A DNA stretch of 64,000 bases from Anabaena subtropica FACHB-260 (GCF_014697105.1 NZ_JACJRF010000024.1:18821-82820), one strand, 5' to 3'; shown: positions 8,393-17,530, counted from the stretch's first letter. Made by a program: numbers and translations. Notes: generated from the letters alone by a model not told the origin.

Positions 8393-9823
8393 CTATTCTC
8401 CATTTCCTGTATGTAACGTTTTTACCCACTTCAACCGCTTTGGTCTAAATGACATCCGCGCTGTGGTACTGCTCATGACTACTAACCAGTGCAGCATATA
8501 TAAAGTGCCACGCATTGTTTGTAGCAACAATACAAAAGGGGTATTAACTTGTAACTTTTGTTCTTGTCTAATGCGCCGTAAACCAGCAAACATACCGACA
8601 ACGGACATAGTTACAGATAAGCCTGTCACTGGGCCTAATATTGGTGGACGATGGCGGGTAATTGCCATTAGTACATCGGGAATTGCTGCTGTTGGCAGGA
8701 TATACATTGTCACCATAAACACCAACATATCCCAAGTTTTCCGCGTCCCCATGCGGTTTTTGAGAATTAAATCCCAATAGTCTAAATAGCGCTGATAGCC
8801 GCCTTCTGCCCAACGATTGCGCTGATGCCAAAGGGCGATCGCTGTTGTTACGCCTTCTTCCTGCACTGCTGGGTAAAACAAGCATTCAATATCCCACTTG
8901 TCAATATGCAGGCGGAAAGTTAGATCCAAATCATCAGTGATCGTTTCTTCATTCCAACCGCCGCAGCTTTCCAAGGCTTGACGGCGTACAAATTGACCGT
9001 TACCCCGCAGTTCTCCAATTCCTCCCAGGGCTGTACGCTGTTGCTGGAACCAAATATCCAGACACATTTCCGCCATTTGTCCCTTGATCCAGAAATTTTC
9101 CTTGGCGTTGGCGTTCGCGCTAGCGTCTGCTTGCAGAATCGCTTTTCTCACCTGCACCGCCCCCACCTTTTCCCTTTGAAATAAAGGTACTACATGGAGT
9201 AGCATATCTGATGCAACTTGGGCATCAGCATCAAACACGACGATAATTTCACCTTTAGTTAAGGGTAAAACTTGATTTAATGCTCCCGATTTACCACCAG
9301 TAGCTTGAGCAGAACGTCTGAGAACTTTTAGTTTGTCGTACTCTTTTGCTAGTTCTGCTAGAACATAATGGGTTTTATCGGTACTGTTATCGTCAATTAT
9401 CCAAACTTCGTATTGCCCGTTGGGATATTCCAGATTACAAAGATTTTTAGCTAATTTAGCAATGACAGCTTCCTCATTTTTCGCGGCTACCAATATAGAT
9501 ACAAAAGGTAAACTACCCTGAATCTCTTTTTGATAGTGGCGGGGTCTAGCGAAAACTACTCCTAAAGCATGAATACCCAAAATGGTAGTCAACCCTAGTA
9601 CGAAAATAGACCCCCAGGAAACCAAATGTAGAGCGATTGTACTACTCCAGACGATTGTTAAAACTAGAGCAGCTTTCCCTCTACGTCCTTGAAAACGGGA
9701 TGGTTGAGACAAATCCCGTGTTTCTACCACTGATTCCTCAGTTGCTGATAGGTCAGACAACAAGGAATTGAGTGGATCAAGCTCTTCGTAGGAATCTTTA
9801 TCGGGCCAGGAATTCGCTGGCAT
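8393..9823 (-). CDS. family 2 glycosyltransferase, probable monoglucosyldiacylglycerol synthase
   Basis: A membrane-bound processive-type GT2 of 476 aa. Two hydrophobic segments (about 50-92) precede the GT2 domain (VSILVAAKNEE, about 105). The nucleotide-sugar Asp motifs are VWIIDDNSTD and FDADAQ, the acceptor-site motif is TDDLDLTFRL, and the QxxRW box is QRNRW; C-terminal membrane segments follow. Length and layout match the cyanobacterial glucolipid synthase of the sll1377 type (known: UDP-glucose plus diacylglycerol gives beta-glucosyldiacylglycerol, precursor of galactolipids). Assignment to that specific enzyme rests on overall resemblance; other GT2 roles remain possible. A GC-rich stretch encoding ADASANANAKEN (about 9105-9140) looks like a repeat-derived insertion. 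Start ATG at 9823. Confidence 0.75.
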   Translation of the reverse strand: MPANSWPDKDSYEELDPLNSLLSDLSATEESVVETRDLSQPSRFQGRRGKAALVLTIVWSSTIALHLVSWGSIFVLGLTTILGIHALGVVFARPRHYQKEIQGSLPFVSILVAAKNEEAVIAKLAKNLCNLEYPNGQYEVWIIDDNSTDKTHYVLAELAKEYDKLKVLRRSAQATGGKSGALNQVLPLTKGEIIVVFDADAQVASDMLLHVVPLFQREKVGAVQVRKAILQADASANANAKENFWIKGQMAEMCLDIWFQQQRTALGGIGELRGNGQFVRRQALESCGGWNEETITDDLDLTFRLHIDKWDIECLFYPAVQEEGVTTAIALWHQRNRWAEGGYQRYLDYWDLILKNRMGTRKTWDMLVFMVTMYILPTAAIPDVLMAITRHRPPILGPVTGLSVTMSVVGMFAGLRRIRQEQKLQVNTPFVLLLQTMRGTLYMLHWLVVMSSTTARMSFRPKRLKWVKTLHTGNGE

Positions 9824-10185
9824 AAGTTACTTGATTCAAAAACCACTATTTGTCTACACCTCAAAAGAAGCTGGGAATCGGTTAACAACAATTTATTGTT
9901 GGCAGAAACTGCAATACCAGTATCCATCACCTTACGGATAAGATTTTAGATGTTATTGCGCCCAGCTTCAAAAAAAGCTAATGCAGCCTTATTTTAACTG
10001 ACATTTTAATATTTCTTAGCAGTAACTTGTGTTACCACTATCATTCTTGGGGGATAGGCGTATGAAGGTGTAAGGGAAAAAGATTTACCTCTAAACCCTT
10101 CATGTGTACAACCCAAATTTTTTGGGAATACTATTGACAACTACTAATATCCCTAGTTGTCAATTAACTTGAGGAATATCCAAAA
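9824..10185. promoter_or_regulatory. divergent intergenic region with an 11-bp inverted repeat
   Basis: This 362-bp gap separates the divergent glycosyltransferase gene and the 124-aa gene. ATTGACAACTA (10133-10143) and TAGTTGTCAAT (10154-10164) form a perfect 11-bp inverted repeat with a 10-base spacer. It ends 21 bases before the ATG at 10186 and just ahead of the GAGGAA ribosome binding site. It could be an operator or a 5' leader hairpin. A short CCCAAA/TTTGGG hairpin lies just upstream (about 10112-10126). Confidence 0.55.
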
Positions 10186-10560
10186 ATGTCTATTGAGCAA
10201 CTCCAGCCTGCCACTCAACAACAAGCAAGCGTCTACTTGCCTTATATTCAAGGCACTAAACGTAATTCTTTGCCCCTAGCTATCAGTCTTTATCAAAAAG
10301 GCATTATAGAAGGGCAACGCAAAATAGAAGCAGGTGAAAACGTTCCCTTTGTCGCCTCTTGGAATGTTGCTACTCTACCATCAGATTTGACCCGTTGCCG
10401 AATGCAATTTGATGGTAACGCTGAGCTAAGCTACGAAATTATGATGGCAAGTTTTGAATTTATGAGTTTTTTAATCGAATTAATGGAAAATCACAGACGT
10501 TATAAGCTGACAGATTTCTCACAATCTTTTTACCGCAAGCTTCTGCGTATAGATGAATGA
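10186..10560 (+). CDS. conserved hypothetical protein, 124 aa
   Basis: A soluble protein with no domain I recognise. The middle contains FVASWNVATLPSDLTRCRM and a hydrophobic helix ELSYEIMMASFEFMSFLIEL, followed by a short basic tail. A GAGGAA ribosome binding site precedes the ATG at good spacing. The inverted repeat at 10133-10164 lies in its leader and may regulate it. Function unknown. Confidence 0.7.
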   Translation: MSIEQLQPATQQQASVYLPYIQGTKRNSLPLAISLYQKGIIEGQRKIEAGENVPFVASWNVATLPSDLTRCRMQFDGNAELSYEIMMASFEFMSFLIELMENHRRYKLTDFSQSFYRKLLRIDE

Positions 10561-11046
10561 ACATCTGTTGGGGTGCATGAGTGTAGGAGTGTAGATAAAG
10601 AGATACATTCTTGAAACTATGCTCTTATACTCTTATTTATTAATTTTTTCTAAAATATTCCGTCAATTTAAAAATTGACAAATATCTTTTTTAAGAAAAA
10701 TTATTTGTTTGCATTTAATAATAATATAAGATTCAGAATTTATTTTTGAAATATAGTTAAAATGGGCAATAACTAACGTTTTACGTTTGTAGTAGCCATT
10801 TCTCGATCCACAGATAAACAGAATTTCAGGCACAAGCTCAGACTATGCCAACAAGAATCAAATCAGATTACTATAGGGATAATTTTACTATTAAAATTAT
10901 CCCTCATTTGCACTAATTTAATTATATAAAAGAAGTACAAGTCGAGAAATTCCTCTGTGAGAGCGCCGGAGGTTTCTGCCAGAACCAACTAAAATTAGTA
11001 AACACCTGGCTGGGTTTTACTGCCTTTTGAAATTAGGAGTGCGTGT
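10561..11046. other. intergenic region with a strong hairpin
   Basis: A 486-bp AT-rich gap with no credible gene. It contains the perfect hairpin at 10875-10904, and a short GC-rich patch (GAGAGCGCCGGAGGTTTC, about 10960-10977) resembling a Nostoc dispersed repeat. Confidence 0.55.
10875..10904. repeat. perfect 13-bp stem hairpin
   Basis: AGGGATAATTTTA (10875-10887), loop CTAT, TAAAATTATCCCT (10892-10904). The stem is perfect with a four-base loop. No T-run follows on either strand, so a classical intrinsic terminator is unlikely; an operator or RNA processing site is possible. Confidence 0.7.
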
Positions 11047-12138
11047 GTGCCAAAATCTGCTAAGTATTTGCTGATTGGCTCAACTGAGACTTATAGCGGT
11101 AAGTCCGCAACTGTACTGGGATTGTCTCATCAGTTACAGCAAAAGGGATTAGACATTGCTTACGGCAAACCATTAGGCAATAGTTTGAGTACCTCTGACG
11201 GTACTGTAGTTGAAGAAGATGTCCAGTTTATTGCTCTTAGTCTCAACCTGTCGGCAAACCGCATTACTCCCACACTACTGGCTTTAGATGAAGCCAGTAT
11301 GCAGAAACGTCTGTTTGGTGAAGACAAAACTGATTATCGGCAGACTTTAGTACAGGAGTACTTGCAAGTTCCTCGCGGGGATTTAATTGTGCTGGAAGGC
11401 CCTGGGGATCTAGCTGAAGGTTATCTATTTGATTTGTCTTTACTGCAAGTGGCAGATGTTTTAGATGCGTCTGTACTATTAGTCAGCCGATACAGCTCGC
11501 TAATTTCTGTGGAGTCTTTATTATCTGCTAAAAAACGTGTGGGCGATCGCCTAATTGGAGTTGTGATCAACGATATCCCGCCTGCACAGTTAGCAACCGT
11601 TGAGAACTTTGTCCGTCCCTATCTAGAACAGCAAGGTATCGCCGTCTTGGCGATGTTACCGAAAAATGATTTACTCCGTAGTGTCAGCGTGGGTGAATTA
11701 GTCAAACAGCTAAACGCCGAAGTTCTCTGTCGTAGCGATCGCCTAGATTTAATGGTCGAGAGTCTAGCCATTGGCGCAATGAATGTCAATTCTGCGGTAA
11801 AGTATTTCCGCAAACGTCGCAATATGGCAGTAGTCACAGGAGGCGATCGCGTAGAAATTCAGCAAGCAGCCTTAGAAACCTCTACCCAATGTCTCATCCT
11901 CACCGGACAATTACCACCACCGCAGTTTATTCTCAGCCGTGCTGAAGAATTAGAAATCCCCATCTTGTCTGTTGACTTAGATACCCTCACCACTGTAGAA
12001 ATTGTTGACCGCACCTTCGGTCAAGTACGAGTCCACGAGCCAATTAAAGTACAGTGCATTCGTCAATTAATGGCTGACCATTTTGACTGCGATCGCCTGT
12101 TATCTAAGCTTGGTTTAACGCCTGTCATTACTCATTAG
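11047..12138 (+). CDS. BioD-like P-loop / DRTGG-domain protein (phosphotransacetylase family), 363 aa
   Basis: The N-terminal half (about 1-215) is a dethiobiotin-synthetase-like P-loop NTPase; the loop reads GSTETYSGKSAT and LIVLEGPGDLAEG follows. The C-terminal half (about 215-330) resembles the DRTGG domain found at the N-terminus of long phosphotransacetylases. The catalytic phosphate acetyltransferase domain itself is absent, so an enzymatic Pta role is not supported; the architecture suggests a nucleotide-binding regulator. It begins at GTG (11047) behind an AGGAGTG ribosome binding site. It is followed 102 bases later by the SLOG-like gene on the same strand. Confidence 0.8.
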   Translation: MPKSAKYLLIGSTETYSGKSATVLGLSHQLQQKGLDIAYGKPLGNSLSTSDGTVVEEDVQFIALSLNLSANRITPTLLALDEASMQKRLFGEDKTDYRQTLVQEYLQVPRGDLIVLEGPGDLAEGYLFDLSLLQVADVLDASVLLVSRYSSLISVESLLSAKKRVGDRLIGVVINDIPPAQLATVENFVRPYLEQQGIAVLAMLPKNDLLRSVSVGELVKQLNAEVLCRSDRLDLMVESLAIGAMNVNSAVKYFRKRRNMAVVTGGDRVEIQQAALETSTQCLILTGQLPPPQFILSRAEELEIPILSVDLDTLTTVEIVDRTFGQVRVHEPIKVQCIRQLMADHFDCDRLLSKLGLTPVITH

Positions 12139-12240
12139 TCCCCAACTCAAAAAAATTAGCAGTATATGACTCAAGTTCGCTTCGCACTTACACGCTCTTT
12201 GGTAGAATAACTTGGTTGTTTAATCTGAATACCTCCGTCT

Positions 12241-12744
12241 TTGAGCCAGTCAACAGACCTTATTAACCTCGATACGTTAGCGCAAGAATTGGCGACAATC
12301 CAACAAACAGGTTCTAAACGAATTGCCTTGTTGGGTTCTCGTCATGTGCCGATTACGCATCAAAATCTGATTGAAATGATGACTTACGCCCTGGTTTTGT
12401 CAGGGAATCGAGTCATTACCTCTGGTGCTACAGGTACTAACTCAGCTGCCATTAAGGGAGCGATGCGTGCTGACCCCAATTTGCTCACGGTAATTTTACC
12501 CCAAAGTTTGGAACGTCAGCCTCAGGAATCCCGCCAGCAACTAGAACAGGTGATGCACCTAGTAGAAAATCCTAGTAATGATAACTTGTCTCTTGCTGAA
12601 GCTAGTTACTTGTGCAACAAAGAAATTGTCTCCCGATGTCAGCAGCTCATCTGCTTTGCATTTCATGACAGCCGCACTCTCCTACAAACCTGTGGTGATG
12701 CGGAAGAACAAAGAAAAGTGGTAACACTTTTCTACTTTGATTAG
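12241..12744 (+). CDS. SLOG / DprA-like Rossmann-fold protein, 167 aa
   Basis: A single-domain protein. The nucleotide-binding pattern begins at ALLGSRHVP and continues with GNRVITSGATGTNSAAIKGA, typical of the DprA/SLOG superfamily that binds nucleotides or DNA. Most cyanobacterial relatives are annotated as DNA recombination-mediator A-like. I can see no DNA-binding winged helix, so a direct role in transformation is not shown. The start is TTG at 12241; no in-frame ATG lies upstream of the conserved core. Confidence 0.7.
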   Translation: MSQSTDLINLDTLAQELATIQQTGSKRIALLGSRHVPITHQNLIEMMTYALVLSGNRVITSGATGTNSAAIKGAMRADPNLLTVILPQSLERQPQESRQQLEQVMHLVENPSNDNLSLAEASYLCNKEIVSRCQQLICFAFHDSRTLLQTCGDAEEQRKVVTLFYFD

Positions 12745-12764
12745 TCAACAGTCAATAGTCAACA

Positions 12765-12806
12765 TCTGGACTATGGACTGATGACTAATGGCTAATGACT
12801 AACTAA
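12765..12806. repeat. short tandem heptamer-like repeats
   Basis: A run of GACTATGGACTGATGACTAA-type units precedes the MAPEG gene. It is similar to runs near 8300 and 27660-27730. Such repeats are typical of heterocystous cyanobacteria. Confidence 0.6.
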
Positions 12807-12815
12807 CCAGAAAAC

Positions 12816-13211
12816 ATGATTATTTTGTTATATTCTATTGCCGCAGCTGCGGTGTTAATTTATCTACCATTTTTGGTGGTGGGTTATGCCCGTGTGAGTG
12901 TTGGATATGATATTTCTGCTCCCCGCGCTATGTTTGATAAATTACCACCCTATGGGCAACGAGCTACATGGGCGCACCAAAATTCCTTTGAGGCGTTTAT
13001 GATTTTTGCCGCAGCTGCACTAATGGCTTATGTTACTGGTGTGAATTCTCCCACAGCCGCATGGACAGCGATCGCCTTTCTGGTGGCTCGTCTGCTATAC
13101 TCTATCTTCTATATTTTGAATATACCGCCTTTGCGATCGCTGATGTATGCTATCGGCTTTCTTAGTTCTGGTACTCTGATTTTTCTGAGTATCATTCAAG
13201 CTAATGGTTGA
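12816..13211 (+). CDS. MAPEG family membrane protein
   Basis: 131 residues with four hydrophobic segments (about 2-24, 55-78, 84-102 and 108-128), matching the MAPEG fold. The loop RATWAHQNSFEAF with its Asn and Glu is the family signature seen in bacterial MAPEG proteins (KRAxWAHxNxxE type). MAPEG proteins are membrane enzymes of glutathione and eicosanoid metabolism; the substrate of bacterial members is usually unknown. It stands alone on the + strand. Confidence 0.85.
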   Translation: MIILLYSIAAAAVLIYLPFLVVGYARVSVGYDISAPRAMFDKLPPYGQRATWAHQNSFEAFMIFAAAALMAYVTGVNSPTAAWTAIAFLVARLLYSIFYILNIPPLRSLMYAIGFLSSGTLIFLSIIQANG

Positions 13212-13379
13212 TTGGGGAATGAGCAATTGTAGATTTTTGATTGAACAATCTAAAATTTAAAATACTCGCTGCATCCACTACAAAGAGCGCAAATCCAAAG
13301 TTGAAGCAGGAGTGAGATTATTCTCAATCCATATCCTGTCCTTCATCTAAAATCTAAAATCGCAAATTTGACATTTTTT

Positions 13380-13871
13380 ATGGCTTCTACTTATTCCTTT
13401 GACATTGTGAGCGATTTTGATCGGCAGGAATTAGTTAACGCTGTTGATCAAGTCATCCGAGACCTAAAAAGTCGTTACGACCTCAAAGATACTCAGACCA
13501 CTGTTGAGTTGGGTGAAGAAAAAATTACTATTGGTACGGATAGCGAGTTTACCTTAGAGTCCGTTCACAACATTCTCCGGGAAAAAGCCGCCAAGCGTAA
13601 TCTATCACAAAAAATCTTTGATTTTGGCAAAGTAGAATCAGCCAGTGGTAATCGCGTCCGCCAAGAAATTACCCTGAAAAAAGGTATCAGTCAAGATATC
13701 GCCAAGCAAATCTCTAAATTGATTCGGGATGAATTCAAAAAAGTCCAAGCTTCCATTCAAGGTGATGCTGTGCGAGTGTCTGCTAAAGATAAAGATGATT
13801 TGCAAACAGTCATCCAACGGTTGAAGCAAGAAGACTATCCTGTGGCGCTACAGTTTACCAATTATCGTTGA
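13380..13871 (+). CDS. YajQ family nucleotide-binding protein
   Basis: The 163-residue product is close to the family's usual length. It opens with the family's characteristic [20 protein letters not shown] and ends with [10 protein letters not shown]. Two repeated alpha/beta halves are visible. Family members bind nucleotides; a Xanthomonas homologue binds cyclic-di-GMP (known), which is of interest because a GGDEF-EAL protein lies at 30195. The ATG at 13380 was chosen over an upstream in-frame TTG (13368), since the shorter form fits the family N-terminus. Confidence 0.9.
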   Translation: MASTYSFDIVSDFDRQELVNAVDQVIRDLKSRYDLKDTQTTVELGEEKITIGTDSEFTLESVHNILREKAAKRNLSQKIFDFGKVESASGNRVRQEITLKKGISQDIAKQISKLIRDEFKKVQASIQGDAVRVSAKDKDDLQTVIQRLKQEDYPVALQFTNYR

Positions 13872-13883
13872 TGTAGCAGGTGG

Positions 13884-13922
13884 GTGATGAGTGATGAGTA
13901 ATGAGTAATGAGTAATGAGTAA
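13884..13922. repeat. TGAGTAA heptamer tandem repeat
   Basis: About five imperfect copies of the 7-base unit TGAGTAA lie directly downstream of yajQ. It is a short tandemly repeated repetitive sequence of the cyanobacterial type. Confidence 0.85.
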
Positions 13923-14026
13923 GAAATATTTACGTATTACTTATTTTGAGTTTTGAATTGATTCATTGCTCATTACTTTAAAGTCGTCGTAGAATGACGG
14001 GGTTTTAGATGCAATTTTTTGATGAA

Positions 14027-14060
14027 AAAGCGGGGATAATATACCTTCCCCGCTTTTTTT
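14027..14060. terminator. rho-independent terminator
   Basis: AAAGCGGGGA (14027-14036) pairs with TCCCCGCTTT (14047-14056), followed by a run of Ts. It lies at the 3' end of the minus-strand GST gene and downstream of the + strand yajQ, and an A-run on the other side lets it act both ways. Confidence 0.9.
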
Positions 14061-14069
14061 TGGAATTGT

Positions 14070-14627
14070 TTAAGACCGTCCGCCAATGCTTTTTTTAAAT
14101 GCTGGTCGTTCAGTTATTTGCTTGATATAGTTCACCACAGCTGGATACTCACTCAAATCTAGTTTGAGCATCATGGGAATGTAAGCTAACATAGACCCGA
14201 CCGCAACATCAGCAACACTGAATTGATTACCCAGTAAAAAAGGTTGACACTCAAAAATCTCATTTAGAGGAGTCAACAGACGAGGCATTTCCTTTTCTCG
14301 ATTGGCTTCTACAAAGATACCAGTCCCAAGGGTGGCATTAGCAAAAAGTACCCATTGAGAAAGTATTCCCCTCTCATCTGGTGATAGAGAATTTTTACCG
14401 TACTTATCTGTAAGATAGAGCAAAATTGCTCCTGATTCCCAAAGCTGAAAATCACCATCTGCGATCGCGGGTAATTTTCCAAAAGGGTTAATTTTCAAGT
14501 AATCGGCTTGGCGATGTTCTCCAGCCTGCATATCTATCAAGACAAATTCGTAAGGAACTTCTAGTTCCTCTAAGTACCACTTGACGATTGAAGCGCGGCT
14601 AAAAGCGCCTCCATAGAGTTTCAGCAT
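14070..14627 (-). CDS. glutathione S-transferase family protein
   Basis: 185 residues with the two-domain GST layout. The N-terminal thioredoxin-like part (MLKLYGGAFSRASIVKWYLE) carries the catalytic-type Ser and the cis-Pro loop (GKLPAIADGD). It also has the glutathione-contacting LWESGAILLYL (about 60). An all-helical C-terminal domain with SVADVAVGSMLAYIP follows. GSTs conjugate glutathione to electrophiles or reduce peroxides. The gene begins 12 bases after the stop of the 154-aa gene, so the two form an operon closed by the terminator at 14027. Confidence 0.9.
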   Translation of the reverse strand: MLKLYGGAFSRASIVKWYLEELEVPYEFVLIDMQAGEHRQADYLKINPFGKLPAIADGDFQLWESGAILLYLTDKYGKNSLSPDERGILSQWVLFANATLGTGIFVEANREKEMPRLLTPLNEIFECQPFLLGNQFSVADVAVGSMLAYIPMMLKLDLSEYPAVVNYIKQITERPAFKKSIGGRS

Positions 14628-14639
14628 AATTACCTGGGA

Positions 14640-15104
14640 TTAAAGTACTTTGTGAGTATGAGAATGCTGTTTCACATTATCGTCTTTTGTCACTACTCTA
14701 TTAGCATTTAATACCCGCTTGCGGTCAAGAGAATATTTAAAATCTGTATAGGTTGTACCTAGAGGAATCAAAGATTTTGCACTTTCACGACGTTTGTATG
14801 TACGGGCTGCTGCAAATACTCGTTGTGTAAATTCATCTGCGAACTGAGCCGTATCTGGAAAGCCTGCTGGTAAAATTGGCTCATCTCCGTTCACCACTGA
14901 ACCCAAGTTAGTTGCACAAGCCAACTTATATGAGGTAGGAATACCTTTCAAAATCGCTTCCAAAGAAGCGGAGGGAATCGGTTCAATTACATCGACTTGA
15001 TGAACTTCTCCATCTTCCTTGATGAAGCAAGTCGCTAGACCGATGACAATATAATCATCAGCATTGAGGTCGGCTGCGTTTTGTTCAGAAATTGTAGTTG
15101 TCAT
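14640..15104 (-). CDS. conserved hypothetical protein in operon with GST, 154 aa
   Basis: A soluble protein of unknown family. The N-terminus reads DYIVIGLATCFIKEDGEVHQVDVIEPIPSA in part (residues 17-45). A central segment is rich in Ala, Thr and Gly, and a basic His-rich tail closes it (QHSHTHKV). No signal peptide or membrane span is visible. It is the first gene of a two-gene unit with the downstream GST (12-bp gap), so a role linked to redox or thiol chemistry is plausible but only inferred. Confidence 0.7.
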   Translation of the reverse strand: MTTTISEQNAADLNADDYIVIGLATCFIKEDGEVHQVDVIEPIPSASLEAILKGIPTSYKLACATNLGSVVNGDEPILPAGFPDTAQFADEFTQRVFAAARTYKRRESAKSLIPLGTTYTDFKYSLDRKRVLNANRVVTKDDNVKQHSHTHKVL

Positions 15105-15106
15105 AG

Positions 15107-15153
15107 GGAGTGGGGCGTCGGGAAAATGGGGAGTGGGAATTGGGGAGTGGGGA
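15107..15153. repeat. GGGGAGTGGG-type tandem repeat
   Basis: Several imperfect copies of GGGGAGTGGG lie in the leader of the 154-aa gene. It is a G-rich short tandem repeat of the kind common between Nostoc genes. Confidence 0.75.
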
Positions 15154-15415
15154 GAAATCTTTGTGTAAGTTTCTCCCCCTTGCTCCCTTGCCTCTTCCCT
15201 GGCATTTTACCGAATTTGTCACTCTTACTACTTGAATAGTCTTAGAGATTAATATTTCTTGTTTCAGGAATTTACCCTGGGGATGACGTATCTATTACTA
15301 GATTGGAGCGTAAATAGTCTGTATCAGGTGTGCTTGTCTTCAAAAGAATTTCTGAAGAAGCTACCGCAACGACTATCAATTGATTTCCCAGACCAAGCAG
15401 CTAAGGCAGAAAAAC

Positions 15416-16129
15416 ATGAACAGTCACCCATTTTTAGCCTCTGGCGATCAGCAAAATAATTGTCACCAATTTATTGCTAAGACTAAACTTGACCCTCAAG
15501 AACATAGTGATAATGGTGACGATGAATTGGGGTTAGGTGACAGCTACTTACGGTCTTGTGCCTTAAGATCAGCACAACAGGGAAATTATACGGCAGCGAT
15601 CGCTCTACTTAACCAATTGATTAATCGCCACCCCTACAACGCGGTCGATTACAGCAACCGGGGGTTGATTTATTTTCAAAGTGGTCATATCCAACAAGCA
15701 CTACAAGACTACAACACGGCATTGCAGTTAGATCCTCATTTGGCTAGTGCTTACAATAATCGCGCCAATTATTACGCAGCCTCTGGAGAATTAGCAGCCG
15801 CACTAGCTGACTATGATCGCGCTATTGATTTGAATCCTCGTCATGTGCGAGCATGGATTAACCGAGGCATTACTCTCCGCGATTTGGGCGAATATGACCA
15901 AGCAATTGAGAATTTTGATATTGCTTTAGTTTTCGGTCAGTTAGAGGGTCATATCTGGGCTGAACGTGGCAGAACTTACCATATTTGGGGTGATTGGAAT
16001 TGTGCGATCGCTGACTATCGTCGCGCGGTGACTCAATTACCTGCATTGCATGGTCAAAGAGATGTTCCTGGCTATCGTTTGCGTTTACAGCTAGAAATTT
16101 GGTTAAATGAATTGCTACCCTCGATGTAA
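15416..16129 (+). CDS. tetratricopeptide repeat protein, 237 aa
   Basis: After a polar N-terminus of about 45 residues, four to five TPR units are visible. The clearest read YNAVDYSNRGLIYFQSGHI, LASAYNNRANYYAASGELAA and VRAWINRGITLRDLGEY. TPR arrays mediate protein-protein contacts. The ATG at 15416 (MNSHPF) is preferred to an upstream in-frame TTG at 15380. An overlapping 66-codon frame (15259-15459) has no support. Its partner is unknown. Confidence 0.8.
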   Translation: MNSHPFLASGDQQNNCHQFIAKTKLDPQEHSDNGDDELGLGDSYLRSCALRSAQQGNYTAAIALLNQLINRHPYNAVDYSNRGLIYFQSGHIQQALQDYNTALQLDPHLASAYNNRANYYAASGELAAALADYDRAIDLNPRHVRAWINRGITLRDLGEYDQAIENFDIALVFGQLEGHIWAERGRTYHIWGDWNCAIADYRRAVTQLPALHGQRDVPGYRLRLQLEIWLNELLPSM

Positions 16130-16417
16130 TTCGTAATTTGTTTGTTTTTGGTTCGCCTAGTGTTGTACAGGAGTAGCTTTTAAACTATCTGTTGCAATTA
16201 CTGGTATTCAAAATTAACAATTTAAAAATAAGGAATAATTTTGAATTTGAGTTCGTTAAAGTGATGTGGCTAACGGCTAAAAGATCATAGCTAAAAAAAT
16301 CAGACCAAACTAGCTATTAACTATTAGCTGTTAGCACTCTGCACCAAAACCCTGTATTTATAAGCCACTGCATCTATAAATAATATATATTATCCCCACT
16401 CCAAGGCAATATTTTCC

Positions 16418-16831
16418 TTAGGGTAAGGGTGTTGAAGCTTCCACGTCTGGGCGCTCTTCATTCGTCAATACAATGGGGATTTGATTAGGAGAGAATCGGT
16501 ATCCTTGCTGTTGTCTGATACTATTAGCTTGACGTGGATCAAGATTATGGCTCAATTGAGCTTGTAAATCACTGACGCGTCTTTCCATTTGTTTGACTTC
16601 AACATTAACTTCGCGCAATTTACTTTGCTGTGACCAGTGATGAGGTAAAAGTTGCATCAAAGCAGCTGCGGCGGCTGATGTAATTGCAATATTAACTGCT
16701 ATCTTGGCTGTAGTTTCTACTGCCATTAGCCGATAAGAACGTTGGCGTAGATGCCTTTTTGGGCGAGGAACAGCCCGATGTTGTGGTGTGGTGGGTTGTT
16801 GCGGAAATTGGGAAGGTTGAAAAGCGTTCAT
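16418..16831 (-). CDS. hypothetical single-pass membrane protein with coiled coil, 137 aa
   Basis: The N-terminal 35 residues are Pro/Gln/Arg-rich and probably cytoplasmic. One hydrophobic segment follows (TAKIAVNIAITSAAAAALMQL, about 41-62), then a heptad-like helix (LREVNVEVKQMERRVSDLQAQ), then a short tail. The layout resembles small cyanobacterial membrane proteins of unknown function. It starts at ATG 16831 and is transcribed away from psaM's leader. Confidence 0.7.
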   Translation of the reverse strand: MNAFQPSQFPQQPTTPQHRAVPRPKRHLRQRSYRLMAVETTAKIAVNIAITSAAAAALMQLLPHHWSQQSKLREVNVEVKQMERRVSDLQAQLSHNLDPRQANSIRQQQGYRFSPNQIPIVLTNEERPDVEASTPLP

Positions 16832-17395
16832 GATGCTCTAGAGAAAATTTCCTGATTGACCTGATTGAACAGCCGAAGTGTCAAGAGCCTACTAGGAGTG
16901 ATGACGGCTGAGATTAGCTGACATATTACTTCATTTTTTCCAAATTGCTACACGTGTGCTGTTTGTCAAAAGAACACAAAAGACACGTAGGTAACTGGTT
17001 GGCACAACTTTAGGGGATTCAGCCACCAGTATTTGGAAACTGCGCCTTGTCTGCCAGGATTATTATTCTTTTAAGGGTTAATGTCAATTCCGAATTGCAT
17101 TCTCACTTGTGAAGTCCAAGTTACTGTATGATTGTTAGTTTTGTATGTGTTGATTTTTAGAAAAATTAAACTACTCTAAAGTATCAATCAAAACTTGCAT
17201 TTGTCAATTTCATTTTTTTAATATCTGCCAATTTTTCGATACTTTTAACCGTTAATGAGTTTTTTAGGTGATATTTTGGCTGATTAGCAGTATATGGCTT
17301 GAGTCATTATTTAAGTATATATACATAAACTTATACTATAAAAGATTACGATTTTGTATCAATAACCAACTGTATAAATGACTATCTAACAAACA
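16832..17395. other. AT-rich intergenic region
   Basis: No coding frame or recognisable RNA gene is apparent. It probably carries the promoter of the minus-strand 137-aa gene. The psaM terminator follows at its right edge. Confidence 0.5.
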
Positions 17396-17432
17396 AAACA
17401 CAACAATCCAGATATTTTGGATTGTTGTGTTT
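17396..17432 (-). terminator. psaM terminator hairpin
   Basis: AAACACAACAATCC (17396-17409) pairs with GGATTGTTGTGTTT (17419-17432), a 14-bp stem. On the minus strand it is followed by a T-rich run, which fits termination of psaM transcripts about 100 bases after the stop codon. Confidence 0.8.
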
Positions 17433-17454
17433 AGGAGTATGAAGCTTGACACAG

Positions 17455-17520
17455 CATCAAGTCCATCTGATAACTGAATCATGAGAAATTCTCATGATCA
17501 GCATTCAAGCAGACTTGATG
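17455..17520 (-). repeat. nested inverted repeats in the psaM 3' region
   Basis: CATCAAGTC (17455-17463) pairs with GACTTGATG (17512-17520). Inside it ATCATGAGAA (17478-17487) pairs with TTCTCATGAT (17489-17498). Together they can fold as a long hairpin between the psaM stop and its terminator, possibly stabilising the message. Confidence 0.65.
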
Positions 17521-17530
17521 TTGGGCTTCA

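Noticed and set aside
11047..12138. Functional phosphate acetyltransferase
   Set aside because: The catalytic PTA domain is absent; only the BioD-like and DRTGG parts are present.
15259..15459. 66-codon frame overlapping the start of the TPR gene
   Set aside because: It is out of frame with the TPR gene, has no ribosome binding site and no recognisable features.
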